Below, piece after piece: positions 8,391 through 16,361 of a stretch of DNA of 61,036 bases (position 1 is its first letter; each line of letters starts with the position of its first letter). Made by a program: the position numbers and the translations under genes. The DNA is from an uncultured Bacteroides sp. (GTDB taxonomy: Bacteria; Bacteroidota; Bacteroidia; Bacteroidales; Bacteroidaceae): contig CAMOWU010000007.1 in NCBI GenBank assembly GCA_946628545.1, positions 1 through 61,036 on the forward strand, in the 5' to 3' direction. The notes under the pieces were generated by a model. It ran no database searches, was not told the DNA's origin, and saw only the letters and a list, made by a program, of their open reading frames with translations.

Positions 8391-8398
8391 CAAAATTA
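8391..8398 (-). promoter_or_regulatory. Putative -7 element of the arg operon promoter
   Basis: On the minus strand this reads TAATTTTG, matching TAnnTTTG, about 38 bases before the argR start codon. No good -33 TTTG was found at the expected spacing. Confidence 0.4.
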
Positions 8399-8508
8399 CG
8401 CTTTTTTCTGCATATAAATGACATGAACCTGCAAATATTTTCAGAAAAAGCGTAAAAAGGGTCTTCATTTATGATTTACTTGGATATGAAGAGATGGGTG
8501 CTATACAA

Positions 8509-8536
8509 CAAAAACGGGGAGCCACTCTGGCTCCCC
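8509..8536 (-). terminator. Terminator of the exchanger gene (minus strand)
   Basis: GGGGAGCC and GGCTCCCC form a perfect stem. Read on the minus strand it is followed by a T tract (the A-rich stretch at 8509-8514). It lies 35 bases beyond the stop codon of the exchanger gene and insulates the arg operon. Confidence 0.85.
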
Positions 8537-8570
8537 TTGTCTATTTTAAGTCACTCCTTTTAGGACTATT

Positions 8571-9566
8571 TTACATGGCGTTGACAACCTGATAGGCGTA
8601 GTAGGCCACTATGAAAAGTACGAGAACGACGCCTTCACCGCGTGAGATGGTGAGTTTCTGTTTGCCGATGAGGCAGAAAATCCAGAACAGCAGCGCACTG
8701 CCTATGAGGGCAAGCATGTCGAGGGGGAGCATGGTGCTTGCGTCGAGGGGACAGATCACGGCCGCTGTGCCTAAGACGAAGAAGATGTTGAAGATGTTGC
8801 TGCCGATGACATTGCCTAAGGCCATGGCGGTGTCACCTTTCCTTGCGGCCATCACGGAAGTGAGCAGTTCAGGGAATGAGGTGCCGGCGGCAACGATGGT
8901 CACGGCTACTACCGACTCCTTGATGCCCATGCTGGTGGCGATACCTGAAGCACCGCTCACAAAGAGCTCACCGCCGAGGATGAGCACTGCCAGACCGACA
9001 AGGAAGATGAGTGCTGACTTCCATATGGGATGATCCTTGATCTTTATCTCATCTTTTTCTGTACCGCTATTCTTCTCTTCCGTTTTCCTTGCCATGGAGA
9101 AGGTGTAGGTGAGGAAGATACCGAAGAACGCGAGCAGTACGATTCCCTCGCCTCTCGATATGGTGTTGCCCATGTAGTTGCCGTCAACAAGTGCGTCCAT
9201 GGCCATGACAAACATGACGATGGAGGCAAGTATGCATAGCGGCACGTCGTGGTTGAGGTTGCCCTTTGTCACTGGTATAGGATATATCATGGCCACAATG
9301 CCTATGATGGCGAGCGTGTTGAAGATGTTGCTACCCAGCACATTACCAATGGCGATGGCGGAGTTGGTGCCTTCGGCTGCGGCTACGGTGCTGACGACCA
9401 GCTCGGGGGCTGAAGTACCAAAGGCGACAACGGTCAGACCGATCACCAACGATGGGATATTGAATTTGTGTGCGATAGAGGATGCACCGTCTGTCAGCCA
9501 GTCGGCGCCTTTGATGACCATCAGCAGGCCGATGGCGAATTTCAAGATCAACAGAATCATTTCCAT
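8571..9566 (-). CDS. Calcium/sodium antiporter, YrbG-like CaCA family
   Basis: This is a 331-residue inner-membrane cation exchanger of about ten membrane segments. The two alpha repeats are plain: VAFGTSAPELV (47-57) with GNVLGSNIFNTLAIIG (74-89), and VAAGTSFPELL (225-235) with GNVIGSNIFNIFFVLG in the second half. A charged cytoplasmic loop (about 158-180) separates the halves. The family exchanges Na+ or K+ for Ca2+; the substrate here is not shown by the sequence. It is downstream of the macro-domain gene, with a terminator between them, and ends at its own terminator. Confidence 0.9.
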   Translation of the reverse strand: MEMILLILKFAIGLLMVIKGADWLTDGASSIAHKFNIPSLVIGLTVVAFGTSAPELVVSTVAAAEGTNSAIAIGNVLGSNIFNTLAIIGIVAMIYPIPVTKGNLNHDVPLCILASIVMFVMAMDALVDGNYMGNTISRGEGIVLLAFFGIFLTYTFSMARKTEEKNSGTEKDEIKIKDHPIWKSALIFLVGLAVLILGGELFVSGASGIATSMGIKESVVAVTIVAAGTSFPELLTSVMAARKGDTAMALGNVIGSNIFNIFFVLGTAAVICPLDASTMLPLDMLALIGSALLFWIFCLIGKQKLTISRGEGVVLVLFIVAYYAYQVVNAM

Positions 9567-9576
9567 AACAATGGCT

Positions 9577-9627
9577 CAAAAAAATAAAGTCAGCATCCTT
9601 GTTTTCTGTTCTTTCATGGATGCTGAC
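9577..9627 (-). terminator. Terminator of the macro-domain gene (minus strand)
   Basis: GTCAGCATCC (9589-9598) pairs perfectly with GGATGCTGAC (9618-9627). On the minus strand the stem is followed by TTTATTTTTTT. It starts 14 bases beyond the macro-domain stop codon, so the exchanger gene may have its own promoter. Confidence 0.8.
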
Positions 9628-9640
9628 CTGATTAGACATT

Positions 9641-10150
9641 TCATTCTTTAATAAGTTCGAGATACGTGTTGTAGGTGTAGTCGTCGAAACAACAGAACAC
9701 CACGCGCTCGATCTTCCTGTAGCGCACCATGGCGCGCCTCACCTCTTGTATCGCTATGCCTGTGGCCTCTCTCACAGGATAACTATAGACACCAGTGCTG
9801 ATAGCAGGGAAAGCTATCGTCTTCACCCCATTCTCTGCCGCTATGCGCATGGAGTTGCGATAGCAGTTGGCGAGCAGCAGGGGTTTGTTGGGCTGCTGGC
9901 TGAAGAAGATGGGGCCTACGGTATGTATCACATACTTTGCAGGCAAGTTGTAGCCTTTGGTCATCTTGGCCTCGCCTGTAGGACATCCATTCAAAGTTTT
10001 GCATTCCTCAAGCAACTCGGGGCCAGCGGCGCGATGGATAGCACCATCCACTCCACCGCCTCCCATCAAGGAGCTGTTGGCGGCATTCACTATGGCATCG
10101 ACGCTCAGTTGCGTGATGTCTCCCTTAACAATCTCTATTACCTGTCCCAT
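9641..10150 (-). CDS. Macro-domain protein, likely ADP-ribose/O-acetyl-ADP-ribose hydrolase
   Basis: This 169-residue single macro domain resembles YmdB and the ALC1/MacroD group. Conserved ADP-ribose-binding segments are [19 protein letters not shown] (10-28), [14 protein letters not shown] (30-43) and [11 protein letters not shown] (115-125). Asn22/Asn25 and Asp35 lie where MacroD-type enzymes carry functional residues. The start at 10150 is preferred over an in-frame ATG at 10201 because [11 protein letters not shown] aligns with family N-termini. The protein probably removes or hydrolyses ADP-ribose derivatives in the cytoplasm. No ADP-ribosyltransferase partner is adjacent. Confidence 0.9.
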   Translation of the reverse strand: MGQVIEIVKGDITQLSVDAIVNAANSSLMGGGGVDGAIHRAAGPELLEECKTLNGCPTGEAKMTKGYNLPAKYVIHTVGPIFFSQQPNKPLLLANCYRNSMRIAAENGVKTIAFPAISTGVYSYPVREATGIAIQEVRRAMVRYRKIERVVFCCFDDYTYNTYLELIKE

Positions 10151-10376
10151 AACAAAATCCTTTCTCCTCTGGGTAATCACACTTATTGCAGAACGCATCA
10201 AGCACCTCCGGCCGAGTAGGCATGCCGGCTGCCTGACATGAGAACCCTCCCTTCCAGATGTCTGGTCGGTTGGAATTCCACCACAAAGTTATCACTCATT
10301 TTCCCTTCCACAAAATTTTTAACTATAATAATGTAAATAAATCGTTTATCTTAGATACAAATAGGTGGATTTGTAC

Positions 10377-10384
10377 TAAATTTG
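10377..10384 (+). promoter_or_regulatory. Putative -7 element for the 10416 gene
   Basis: TAAATTTG fits TAnnTTTG and lies 31 bases before the start codon. The -33 region is not convincing. Confidence 0.4.
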
Positions 10385-10415
10385 CATTTTTAACGGGTCA
10401 ATTTTTTGTTGCGAC

Positions 10416-10859
10416 ATGAAGAGATTTTTTTCCATAGGTTTTATATTTTTGGCTTTGTGCCTGAATGTTCAGGGGCAGGAAGCCAGCGATGCACTTGAGG
10501 AAATGGTGCAGAAAGTGCATGACATGTGCCCCAGGGCGTTTGTTCCTGGCGTGAAACTATGCGATGTGGTGATCGACGATGACTATGTGGTGTGTTCTTT
10601 CACTGCTGACGAGGGCTTCGCACAGCGAGGCACACTCAATTCGGAACGCAACAAGGAGTCGTTGAAACTGTCGCTGCTGAAGAATTTCCGTCGCATGAAC
10701 CGTGAGAGCCTCTTGCGCAAGATGGCTGAGGAAGTGGCGGAATGCGACATGGGGGTCAAGGGGGTGCTGGCGCTCGATAGTGGTGAGCAGATAGACGTGA
10801 GTCTTAGCAATGACGAATTGCGGGAAGCCACAGGACGAGTGAAGGCATCTGATGAGTGA
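10416..10859 (+). CDS. Hypothetical secreted protein (147 aa)
   Basis: A signal peptide, MKRFFSIGFIFLALCLNVQGQ, is predicted to be cleaved near residue 20-21, giving a small periplasmic or exported protein. The mature part is mixed alpha/beta, with three Cys residues (about 38, 49, 57) and the segment DDYVVCSFTADE. No family is recognised. It is followed on the same strand by a DUF4251-like secreted protein after a 46-base gap that holds one copy of the palindromic repeat. Confidence 0.7.
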   Translation: MKRFFSIGFIFLALCLNVQGQEASDALEEMVQKVHDMCPRAFVPGVKLCDVVIDDDYVVCSFTADEGFAQRGTLNSERNKESLKLSLLKNFRRMNRESLLRKMAEEVAECDMGVKGVLALDSGEQIDVSLSNDELREATGRVKASDE

Positions 10860-10866
10860 GATTTCT

Positions 10867-10889
10867 GACGCGACGCGTCGCGTCCCTAC
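10867..10889 (+). repeat. Dispersed GGACGCGAC palindrome, copy 2
   Basis: GACGCGAC-GC-GTCGCGTC is perfectly palindromic and is followed by CCTAC, in the same orientation as copies 1 and 3. It lies between two co-directional secreted-protein genes, 17 bases before the next start codon. Confidence 0.85.
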
Positions 10890-10905
10890 AAAAACAACAG
10901 GAAAG

Positions 10906-11355
10906 ATGATGTTGAGAACGTTTGTTACATCTTTATTGATAGGCTTGTGCGCCTTGGCCTATGGCCAAAAGAAAGAGGTGAAGACGGTGGATGTCCATCC
11001 ACACGGCTTCACCATGACCATGACTTGTATGCTGCCTCGTAAGTTTCCCATGAAGGCCTTGATGCGCGACTACTATGTGAAACTGCATGGCGACAGCCTG
11101 GAGTGCTATCTGCCTTATATGGGGGAAGTCTATCAACCCACCATGACCGACGAGGGCCTGAACTTCAATCTCCACCTCTCAAGCATGAGGGTGAAAGAGA
11201 AGAAGAAGAGCAAGCACCTCTATTATTTGGTGCGCAAGGGCTTTATCAGTTATGAGTACCATTTCATCTTATACCCTGAAGGCAAAGGCACTTTGATACT
11301 CAACCCCTCGAACGCGCAAGCTTGCACGTACGAGGGGGAGTGGGAGAATCATTGA
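10906..11355 (+). CDS. DUF4251-like secreted protein
   Basis: The 149-residue product has a signal peptide (MMLRTFVTSLLIGLCALAYGQ). The segments LHGDSLECYLPYMGEVYQP and KGFISYEYHFILYPEGKGTL resemble DUF4251 proteins of Bacteroidetes, which have unknown function. The start at 10906 (a second ATG follows at 10909) comes just after AGGAAAG; a longer frame to 10852 reads through the palindrome and is rejected. The last codons and the stop (AATCATTGA) lie in a TTGACCA heptamer repeat. Its end is 10 bases from the convergent DPP IV gene. Confidence 0.75.
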   Translation: MMLRTFVTSLLIGLCALAYGQKKEVKTVDVHPHGFTMTMTCMLPRKFPMKALMRDYYVKLHGDSLECYLPYMGEVYQPTMTDEGLNFNLHLSSMRVKEKKKSKHLYYLVRKGFISYEYHFILYPEGKGTLILNPSNAQACTYEGEWENH

Positions 11356-11366
11356 CCATTGACCAT
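11350..11366. repeat. Short TTGACCA heptamer repeat at a stop codon
   Basis: CATTGACCATTGACCATT holds about two and a half copies of the heptamer that forms the long array at 15020-15128. It supplies the TGA stop of the DUF4251-like gene and fills the gap to the convergent gene. Confidence 0.8.
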
Positions 11367-13561
11367 TATTCCAGCATGTTTTTGTCGAGGAATTCTTCGA
11401 TGCGGGTGAAGAGGTGTTTGCGGGTGTTGCCGCCTCCAATGCCGTGGTTGCGGTTGGTGTAGAACTGCATCTCAAACTGCGTGCCTTGTTGCACGAACTT
11501 CTCAATCAATTCGGCTGAGTTCTGGAAATGCACATTGTCGTCGGCCATGCCGTGGCAAAGCAATAGCTTGCCGTGGAGCTTCTGGTAGCGATGCAGGGGC
11601 GAGATGTCGTAGCCTGTTGGATTCTCTTGGGGTGTGCGCATGTAACGCTCGGTATAGACGGTGTCGTAGAAACGCCAGTCGGTGACAGGGGCCACGGCTA
11701 TACCGCAACAGAACACATCGGAACCTTCACACATGGACATGAGGGTGTTGAAACCGCCGAAACTCCATCCCCAGATGGCGATACGGTCCTTATCGACATA
11801 GGGTTGCTGACCCATGTAAAGGGCTACCTCCACTTGGTCCTTTGATTCTTTGTCGCCCATCGTCATGTAGGTGCATTTCTGGAACTCAGCACCGCGACCG
11901 CCTGTTCCCCTGCCATCCACGCAGACCACGATGTAGCCTTTCTGTGCCAATCGCTGTTCCCACGACAGGTTGCCGAAGAATCCGTTGTTGAACGAGTTGT
12001 GCACTTCCTGTGCACCAGGACCGCTATACTGGTACATGAGCACGGGGTATTTCTTTGAAGGGTCGAACGTGGTGGGTTTGATCATCCAGCCGTAGAGTTC
12101 CACGCCCTCGCGAGTGGTGAAGGAGAAGATCTCAGGCTTGGCCCAGTCGGCATGGCTGAGCGCTTCCTTGAGTTCCTTGTTGTCTTCCAGCACTCTCAGG
12201 CGCTTGCCGGCGCTGTTATAGACGGCGGTGACTGTCGGGGTGTTGATGTCGGAGAACTCATCAACGAAGAACTTGCATCCCGTGCTGAAAGTTGCGCTGT
12301 GGGTGCCCTTGTCGCGGGTGATGACTGTCTCTTTCCCTTTCTGATCGACCTTGCAGATGTATTTTTCGAGCGAGTTGCCCTCTGTGCTGGCATAGTAGAA
12401 GTTGGTGCCGCTCTCGTCGGTGCCGTAGAAGTCGGTGATGACCTTCTCTCCATGGGTGAGTTGGCGGATGAGGGTGCCGTTGATGGAGTAGAGGTAGAGG
12501 TGGTTGTAGCCGTCGCGTTCACTCATCAGGACGAACTTGTCGCGCGAGAAGTCGAGGTTGGCATACACCTTCGTCTCGACGAAATACTTGGGTGTGTCTC
12601 TGACAATGAGTTGGCAGACGGTGCTGCGGGGATTGGCCATGTAGATGTCGAGGCGGTCCTGATGGCGGTTCTGGGTGAGGATGGCGAGTTTGTCCTTGTC
12701 GCCCGTGAACTGTATCCTGACCACATAACCGTCGCTGTCGAGGGGCAAATCCATCTTGCGTTCCACCCTTGACTTGATGTCGAAGGTGTGCACGCTGACC
12801 TTGGAGTTCAGCTCACCGGCCTTGGGGTACTTGAAGGTGTAGGCTCCGGGATAGAGGCTGTACTGCTCGTTGCGTGGCGCCTCACCTGCATAGACGGGGA
12901 AGGAGAAAGTGTTGACCTGCGACTCGTCGAACCTGATCCATGCGAGCATCTCGCTGTCGGCGCTGAAGTCGAAAGCCTGGTTGAACTCGAATTCCTCCTC
13001 ATACACCCAGTCGGGCTTGCCGTTGATGATCTTGTTGTACTCTCCGTCTTTGGTGACTTGGCTCTCTGCGTTGTTGAAGAGCAGTTTGACGAGGAAGATG
13101 TTGTTGTCGCGTACAAAACCGATGACGTTGCCGTCGGGTGAGTACTTAGGACATTCCTGTGGACCGCCAGCCGAGAGTTTGGTCAGCAGGTTGTTCTTGA
13201 TGTCGTAGATGTAGTAGTCTGCGGTGTAGGAACGGCGGTAGATGGACTTACGTTTGGTCTCGATCAACATGGTCTTGCCGTTGGGCGAGATGATATAGTT
13301 GCCGAAGGCGGCTATCCGCTCTCCACGTGCCGTGTTCTTGTCGAAGATGGTCTCAATGAGCTGGCCTGAGGCGTAGGAGTAGCGTTCGATCTTGCTTCGG
13401 TCGTTGCTGATTTGTGTGAAACTCTCTCCGTCCGAATAGGGACGCATACCATAGATGCCTTTCTCGCTGTAGCGATACCACATGACGTCGTCGAGGGAAA
13501 TCGTCTGGGCTTGTGCCACCATGCTGAAAAGGGCAGCGAAAACAAAAATAATCTTTCTCAT
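11366..13561 (-). CDS. Dipeptidyl peptidase IV, S9 family
   Basis: This 731-residue exported serine peptidase releases N-terminal Xaa-Pro (or Xaa-Ala) dipeptides. It has a signal peptide ending AQAQ (about 19), an N-terminal beta-propeller to about 480, then an alpha/beta hydrolase. The double-Glu motif WVYEEEF (186-191), which holds the substrate amino end, marks it as DPP IV-like rather than a plain prolyl oligopeptidase. The catalytic triad is Ser600 in GWSFGGF, Asp674/675 in HGMADDNVHF and His706 in NHGI. Length matches the Porphyromonas enzyme. It probably helps peptide use in the periplasm. Confidence 0.93.
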   Translation of the reverse strand: MRKIIFVFAALFSMVAQAQTISLDDVMWYRYSEKGIYGMRPYSDGESFTQISNDRSKIERYSYASGQLIETIFDKNTARGERIAAFGNYIISPNGKTMLIETKRKSIYRRSYTADYYIYDIKNNLLTKLSAGGPQECPKYSPDGNVIGFVRDNNIFLVKLLFNNAESQVTKDGEYNKIINGKPDWVYEEEFEFNQAFDFSADSEMLAWIRFDESQVNTFSFPVYAGEAPRNEQYSLYPGAYTFKYPKAGELNSKVSVHTFDIKSRVERKMDLPLDSDGYVVRIQFTGDKDKLAILTQNRHQDRLDIYMANPRSTVCQLIVRDTPKYFVETKVYANLDFSRDKFVLMSERDGYNHLYLYSINGTLIRQLTHGEKVITDFYGTDESGTNFYYASTEGNSLEKYICKVDQKGKETVITRDKGTHSATFSTGCKFFVDEFSDINTPTVTAVYNSAGKRLRVLEDNKELKEALSHADWAKPEIFSFTTREGVELYGWMIKPTTFDPSKKYPVLMYQYSGPGAQEVHNSFNNGFFGNLSWEQRLAQKGYIVVCVDGRGTGGRGAEFQKCTYMTMGDKESKDQVEVALYMGQQPYVDKDRIAIWGWSFGGFNTLMSMCEGSDVFCCGIAVAPVTDWRFYDTVYTERYMRTPQENPTGYDISPLHRYQKLHGKLLLCHGMADDNVHFQNSAELIEKFVQQGTQFEMQFYTNRNHGIGGGNTRKHLFTRIEEFLDKNMLE

Positions 13562-13588
13562 AGCTGTTCTTTTGTTAAAAATTTAACG

Positions 13589-13596
13589 CAAAAATA
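13589..13596 (-). promoter_or_regulatory. Putative -7 element of the DPP IV gene
   Basis: On the minus strand this reads TATTTTTG, fitting TAnnTTTG, 28 bases before the start codon. The -33 box is weak. Confidence 0.35.
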
Positions 13597-13688
13597 CGTA
13601 ATTTCCCCGAAAGATTGTAAATTGCAACACTTTTTATTTCAAACTATCGTTATTTATGGTAGATAATCATTGATTTGCGAACAAAAAA

Positions 13689-14378
13689 ATGAGCGAACTG
13701 AATTCAGAAGATATCAAGAAAGCACTTGTGGACAACAAGGCACGACTGGGCCAGTTGTTGGTCTTGGCGCTGATTGTTGGTGCGATATGGCTGGTGGAAC
13801 GTTGCACGGACAGCGGAACTACAGCCCAAACAGAGCAAACGCCTGCCGTGCCTACGTCGGCCGACATACTGGGACTGCTCAAAGAAGAAACCGACTTGGT
13901 GACTACCGAGGTGAAGATCAGCAAACTGGCGATCTACGACACCTCCAAGAGCGAACGTTTCCGCTTCACCGACATCAGCACCTGGAAATATGGCGACCGC
14001 AAGTGCATCATCCCTGTCGAGATTACAGTGAAGTATGGCTACAATCTCAAGGAACTATCGGTCAACGACGTCAAGGTGTCGGACGACAGTACCTCGGTCT
14101 ATGTGATGCTTCCTAAGCCCAAGGTGATCGACTCGGGCTACAACCTCTACTACGACCGCAAGCAGGTGGTGGCTATTTCCACAGGACTTCGTTCGTCGAT
14201 CGGACACGAAACAGAAGAGGAACTGCGCAAGAAGGCTTACGACCAGGTCATCAAGAACAACGACGACATCAAGCGCCACGTGGAGGGCGATATCGAGCGG
14301 AATGCTGTGCTTTTGGTCGAGAATATGGTGAAAAGTTTGGGTTTCAAGGATGTGACGGTTGTCACCAAGAATAAATAA
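13689..14378 (+). CDS. DUF4230-type membrane-anchored protein, copy 1
   Basis: The 229-residue protein has one membrane segment (about 20-37, LGQLLVLALIVGAIWLV) and then an exported or cytoplasmic domain with the features of DUF4230 proteins: a conserved Tyr-rich beta region, a YGYNLKEL segment, VYVMLPKPKVID, and a long C-terminal helix. The function of the family is unknown. The next gene encodes a divergent paralogue starting 13 bases downstream, so the two form an operon. It is divergent from the DPP IV gene. Confidence 0.75.
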   Translation: MSELNSEDIKKALVDNKARLGQLLVLALIVGAIWLVERCTDSGTTAQTEQTPAVPTSADILGLLKEETDLVTTEVKISKLAIYDTSKSERFRFTDISTWKYGDRKCIIPVEITVKYGYNLKELSVNDVKVSDDSTSVYVMLPKPKVIDSGYNLYYDRKQVVAISTGLRSSIGHETEEELRKKAYDQVIKNNDDIKRHVEGDIERNAVLLVENMVKSLGFKDVTVVTKNK

Positions 14379-14391
14379 GGAGGGCGAGAAG

Positions 14392-15030
14392 ATGAGTAAG
14401 AATGAAAAAAAACAACCCATGTCGAAAGCCATTCAATACCTGCTGTTTGGTATCCTGGCTCTTGTGTTCATTGCCCTTGCCGCCTATCTGGTGAAATCGT
14501 GTCTGCCTCAACAGGAGGAAGAACGCGAGCAATTGCCGCTGGAGGACACTTCAGCCATCATCGAGAGTGTCAAACCGAAGGGGGAGCTGTATCTTTATTC
14601 GCTGGTGGCTGAGGATTTCGTCACCAAGCAGGTGACGGAACGGCATGCGCTGATTTTTCCCGAGAACCACTCTTGTGTGCAGGTGGTGCAGCAGAAGATC
14701 AGTTTCGTGCTCGACCTCGACGAGGTGAAATACACACCCGACTCAGGCAATGTGGTGCTGGTGGAATTGCCCGACATCAAATATGTGGCCAGCACACAGG
14801 ACTCGCGTTTCATGTCGGACGATGAGGATTTCTGGCGTACCTACGATACGGATCCCATGAAACGCGCGGTGGAGAATAAGTTGAGAAAGAAATACGACAC
14901 TGCAAAGATCCGCAAGCAGGCGAAAGCCAATGCCCAGAAAACCGTGGGTGAGTTGCTTTCCAAATTCGGTCTCGAAGCTCGTTTCGTCAGCGGCAGCATC
15001 GAGAAAAAGGGGGAAAGCGTTGACCATTGA
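14392..15030 (+). CDS. DUF4230-type membrane-anchored protein, copy 2
   Basis: The 212-residue product has a lysine-rich N-terminus, one membrane segment (about 14-37) and a DUF4230-like domain. It shares with its upstream neighbour the order beta region, VVLVELPDIKYV segment, then a basic helix near the end. The ATG at 14392 is preferred because a strong AAGGAGGG site, unusual in this window, precedes it. The final residues VDH and the TGA stop are encoded by the start of a tandem heptamer repeat, so the original C-terminus may have been replaced. Confidence 0.75.
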   Translation: MSKNEKKQPMSKAIQYLLFGILALVFIALAAYLVKSCLPQQEEEREQLPLEDTSAIIESVKPKGELYLYSLVAEDFVTKQVTERHALIFPENHSCVQVVQQKISFVLDLDEVKYTPDSGNVVLVELPDIKYVASTQDSRFMSDDEDFWRTYDTDPMKRAVENKLRKKYDTAKIRKQAKANAQKTVGELLSKFGLEARFVSGSIEKKGESVDH

Positions 15031-15128
15031 ACATTGACCATTGATCATTGACTATTGACCATTGATCATTGACCATTGACCATTGATCATTGACCATTGA
15101 CCATTGATCATTGACCATTGACCATTGA
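15020..15128. repeat. Tandem heptamer array (TTGAnCA)15 at the stop codon of a DUF4230 gene
   Basis: Fifteen consecutive 7-base units (TTGACCA, TTGATCA, TTGAACA, TTGACTA) run from 15020, with a 21-base higher-order pattern in the second half. The stop codon of the upstream gene (15028-15030) lies inside the array. Every unit contains TGA and the period is 7, so all three plus-strand frames stop quickly. Confidence 0.95.
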
Positions 15129-15137
15129 AGTTCCCTT

Positions 15138-15173
15138 CCGTACGGCGGTTAGGTAAGCCGCCATTATGGTGGC
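15138..15173. repeat. Hairpin repeat GGCGGTTAGGTAAGCCGCC
   Basis: A 19-base hairpin in context CCGTACGGCGGTT...AAGCCGCCAT. A related sequence with similar flanks occurs at 56299-56335 (GACGGTTAGTTAAACCGCC). It is a probable two-copy dispersed repeat, at the 3' side of the radical SAM gene. Confidence 0.55.
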
Positions 15174-15178
15174 CCCAT

Positions 15179-16108
15179 TTATTTCGTTTTGAATAGCCTT
15201 CCCTGGTAGGCGCCTCGTTCCCTCATGCGCTTTTGCAGCCGGGCGACGAACTCATGGTTTTTCAGGCCCCACCCCTTGACGGCGAGCAGACTGGCTGGCG
15301 ACTGGGAAACAAATCGCTCCAGGATGATGTCGGGGCGCAGATGCTCCACGTAGTCGATGGCATAATCGATGTATTCGTCGGCTGTGAACAGGTGGAACCT
15401 ATCCGGATGAAGCGCGTACTCTTCCGCCATCAGGGTGCCTTTGATCAGTTGCAACTGGTGGATCTTGAGGATGTGAAGCGGCAGTGATGATATGCGTTCG
15501 GCTTCTTCTGAAGGGTCGGAGCAATCGGTTCCGGGTAATCCTAAGATGACGTGCCCCCCAGTGAAGATACCGCGCTCCACTGTCCTGACTACTGCTTCCC
15601 GCGTCTGCTCGAACGTGTGACCACGGTTGATGTGCTCTAATACCTTATCATCGCTGCATTCAATACCGTATTCCACCAGCACGAATCGCTTCGCGCTCAA
15701 TCCTTCCAAGTAGTCGAGCAACGGCTCTGGCATGCAGTCGGGTCTCGTGCCTATCACCAATCCCACCACGCCATCCACCTCAAGCGACTCCTCATACTTG
15801 GCTATGACATCATCCAGTGGACCGTAGGTGTTGGTGTAGGCTTGGAAATAAGCGAGGTATTTCATCTCCGGATACTTACGGGAGAAGAATTGTTTGCCTT
15901 CTTCCAGTTGCTGGGTGATGCTTTTCGTCGTCTCGCAGTAGGCAGGGTTGAAGGTTTGATTGTTGCAATACGTGCAACCACCCGTTCCCAGCCTTCCGTC
16001 ACGGTTGGGGCAGGTAAAATCGGCGTTGATGGAGATTTTCTGCACCTTCATGCCCACTTGCTCCGTCAACCAAGGTCCAAACTCCTTGTAAAGTCCATTG
16101 TTATCCAT
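15179..16108 (-). CDS. Radical SAM protein, YhcC / TIGR01212 family
   Basis: This 309-residue protein has the radical SAM cluster motif near the N-terminus: Cys33, Cys45 and Cys48 in CPNRDGRLGTGGCTYC, the spacing typical of the YhcC family. Other family marks are GTRPDCMPE and GHVILGLPG. The start at 16108 (MDNNGLYKEFGPWL) is preferred over an ATG seven codons upstream. It should bind a 4Fe-4S cluster and cleave S-adenosylmethionine; the substrate is not established. It is divergent from rplM. Confidence 0.88.
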   Translation of the reverse strand: MDNNGLYKEFGPWLTEQVGMKVQKISINADFTCPNRDGRLGTGGCTYCNNQTFNPAYCETTKSITQQLEEGKQFFSRKYPEMKYLAYFQAYTNTYGPLDDVIAKYEESLEVDGVVGLVIGTRPDCMPEPLLDYLEGLSAKRFVLVEYGIECSDDKVLEHINRGHTFEQTREAVVRTVERGIFTGGHVILGLPGTDCSDPSEEAERISSLPLHILKIHQLQLIKGTLMAEEYALHPDRFHLFTADEYIDYAIDYVEHLRPDIILERFVSQSPASLLAVKGWGLKNHEFVARLQKRMRERGAYQGRLFKTK

Positions 16109-16185
16109 TGTGTGTTGCAAAATTAGCACTTTTGATGGACTGAGAGAACAGACAAGTGTGAAAGTGCGAAAAAAACTTAAAAAAT

Positions 16186-16217
16186 CTTGGTCAGATGGTG
16201 GAAAAGTGCTAACTTTG
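16186..16217 (+). promoter_or_regulatory. Promoter of the rplM-rpsI-rpsB-tsf block
   Basis: CTTG at 16186-16189 and TAACTTTG at 16210-16217 are 20 bases apart. This is the best match in the window to the Bacteroidetes primary sigma consensus TTTG-N19/20-TAnnTTTG. Transcription would start near 16224. Confidence 0.65.
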
Positions 16218-16361
16218 CAAGCCGATTATTATCAGGGGACGCGAAAGTGCCCCCATATAAGTGTGTAGATAGCGTCCATATTGGCCTGTGGCGTGGTCTG
16301 TGAATCACTTGTAAAAAAACAAGAATTGAACAATTAATTAGTAGTAACAAAAATTTTAGAG
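16218..16361 (+). ncRNA. Candidate structured leader of rplM (L13)
   Basis: About 140 untranslated bases precede rplM. GGGG-ACGCGAAAGTG-CCCC (from about 16235) can form a hairpin, and GGACGC (16237-16242) could alternatively pair with GCGTCC near 16272-16277, giving mutually exclusive folds. Ribosomal-protein operons are often controlled by binding of a product to such a leader. The structure is read by eye and not tested. Confidence 0.35.

Noticed and set aside
15020..15128. Possible CRISPR array
   Set aside because: The repeat is a 7-base tandem unit without spacers, and no cas genes are present.
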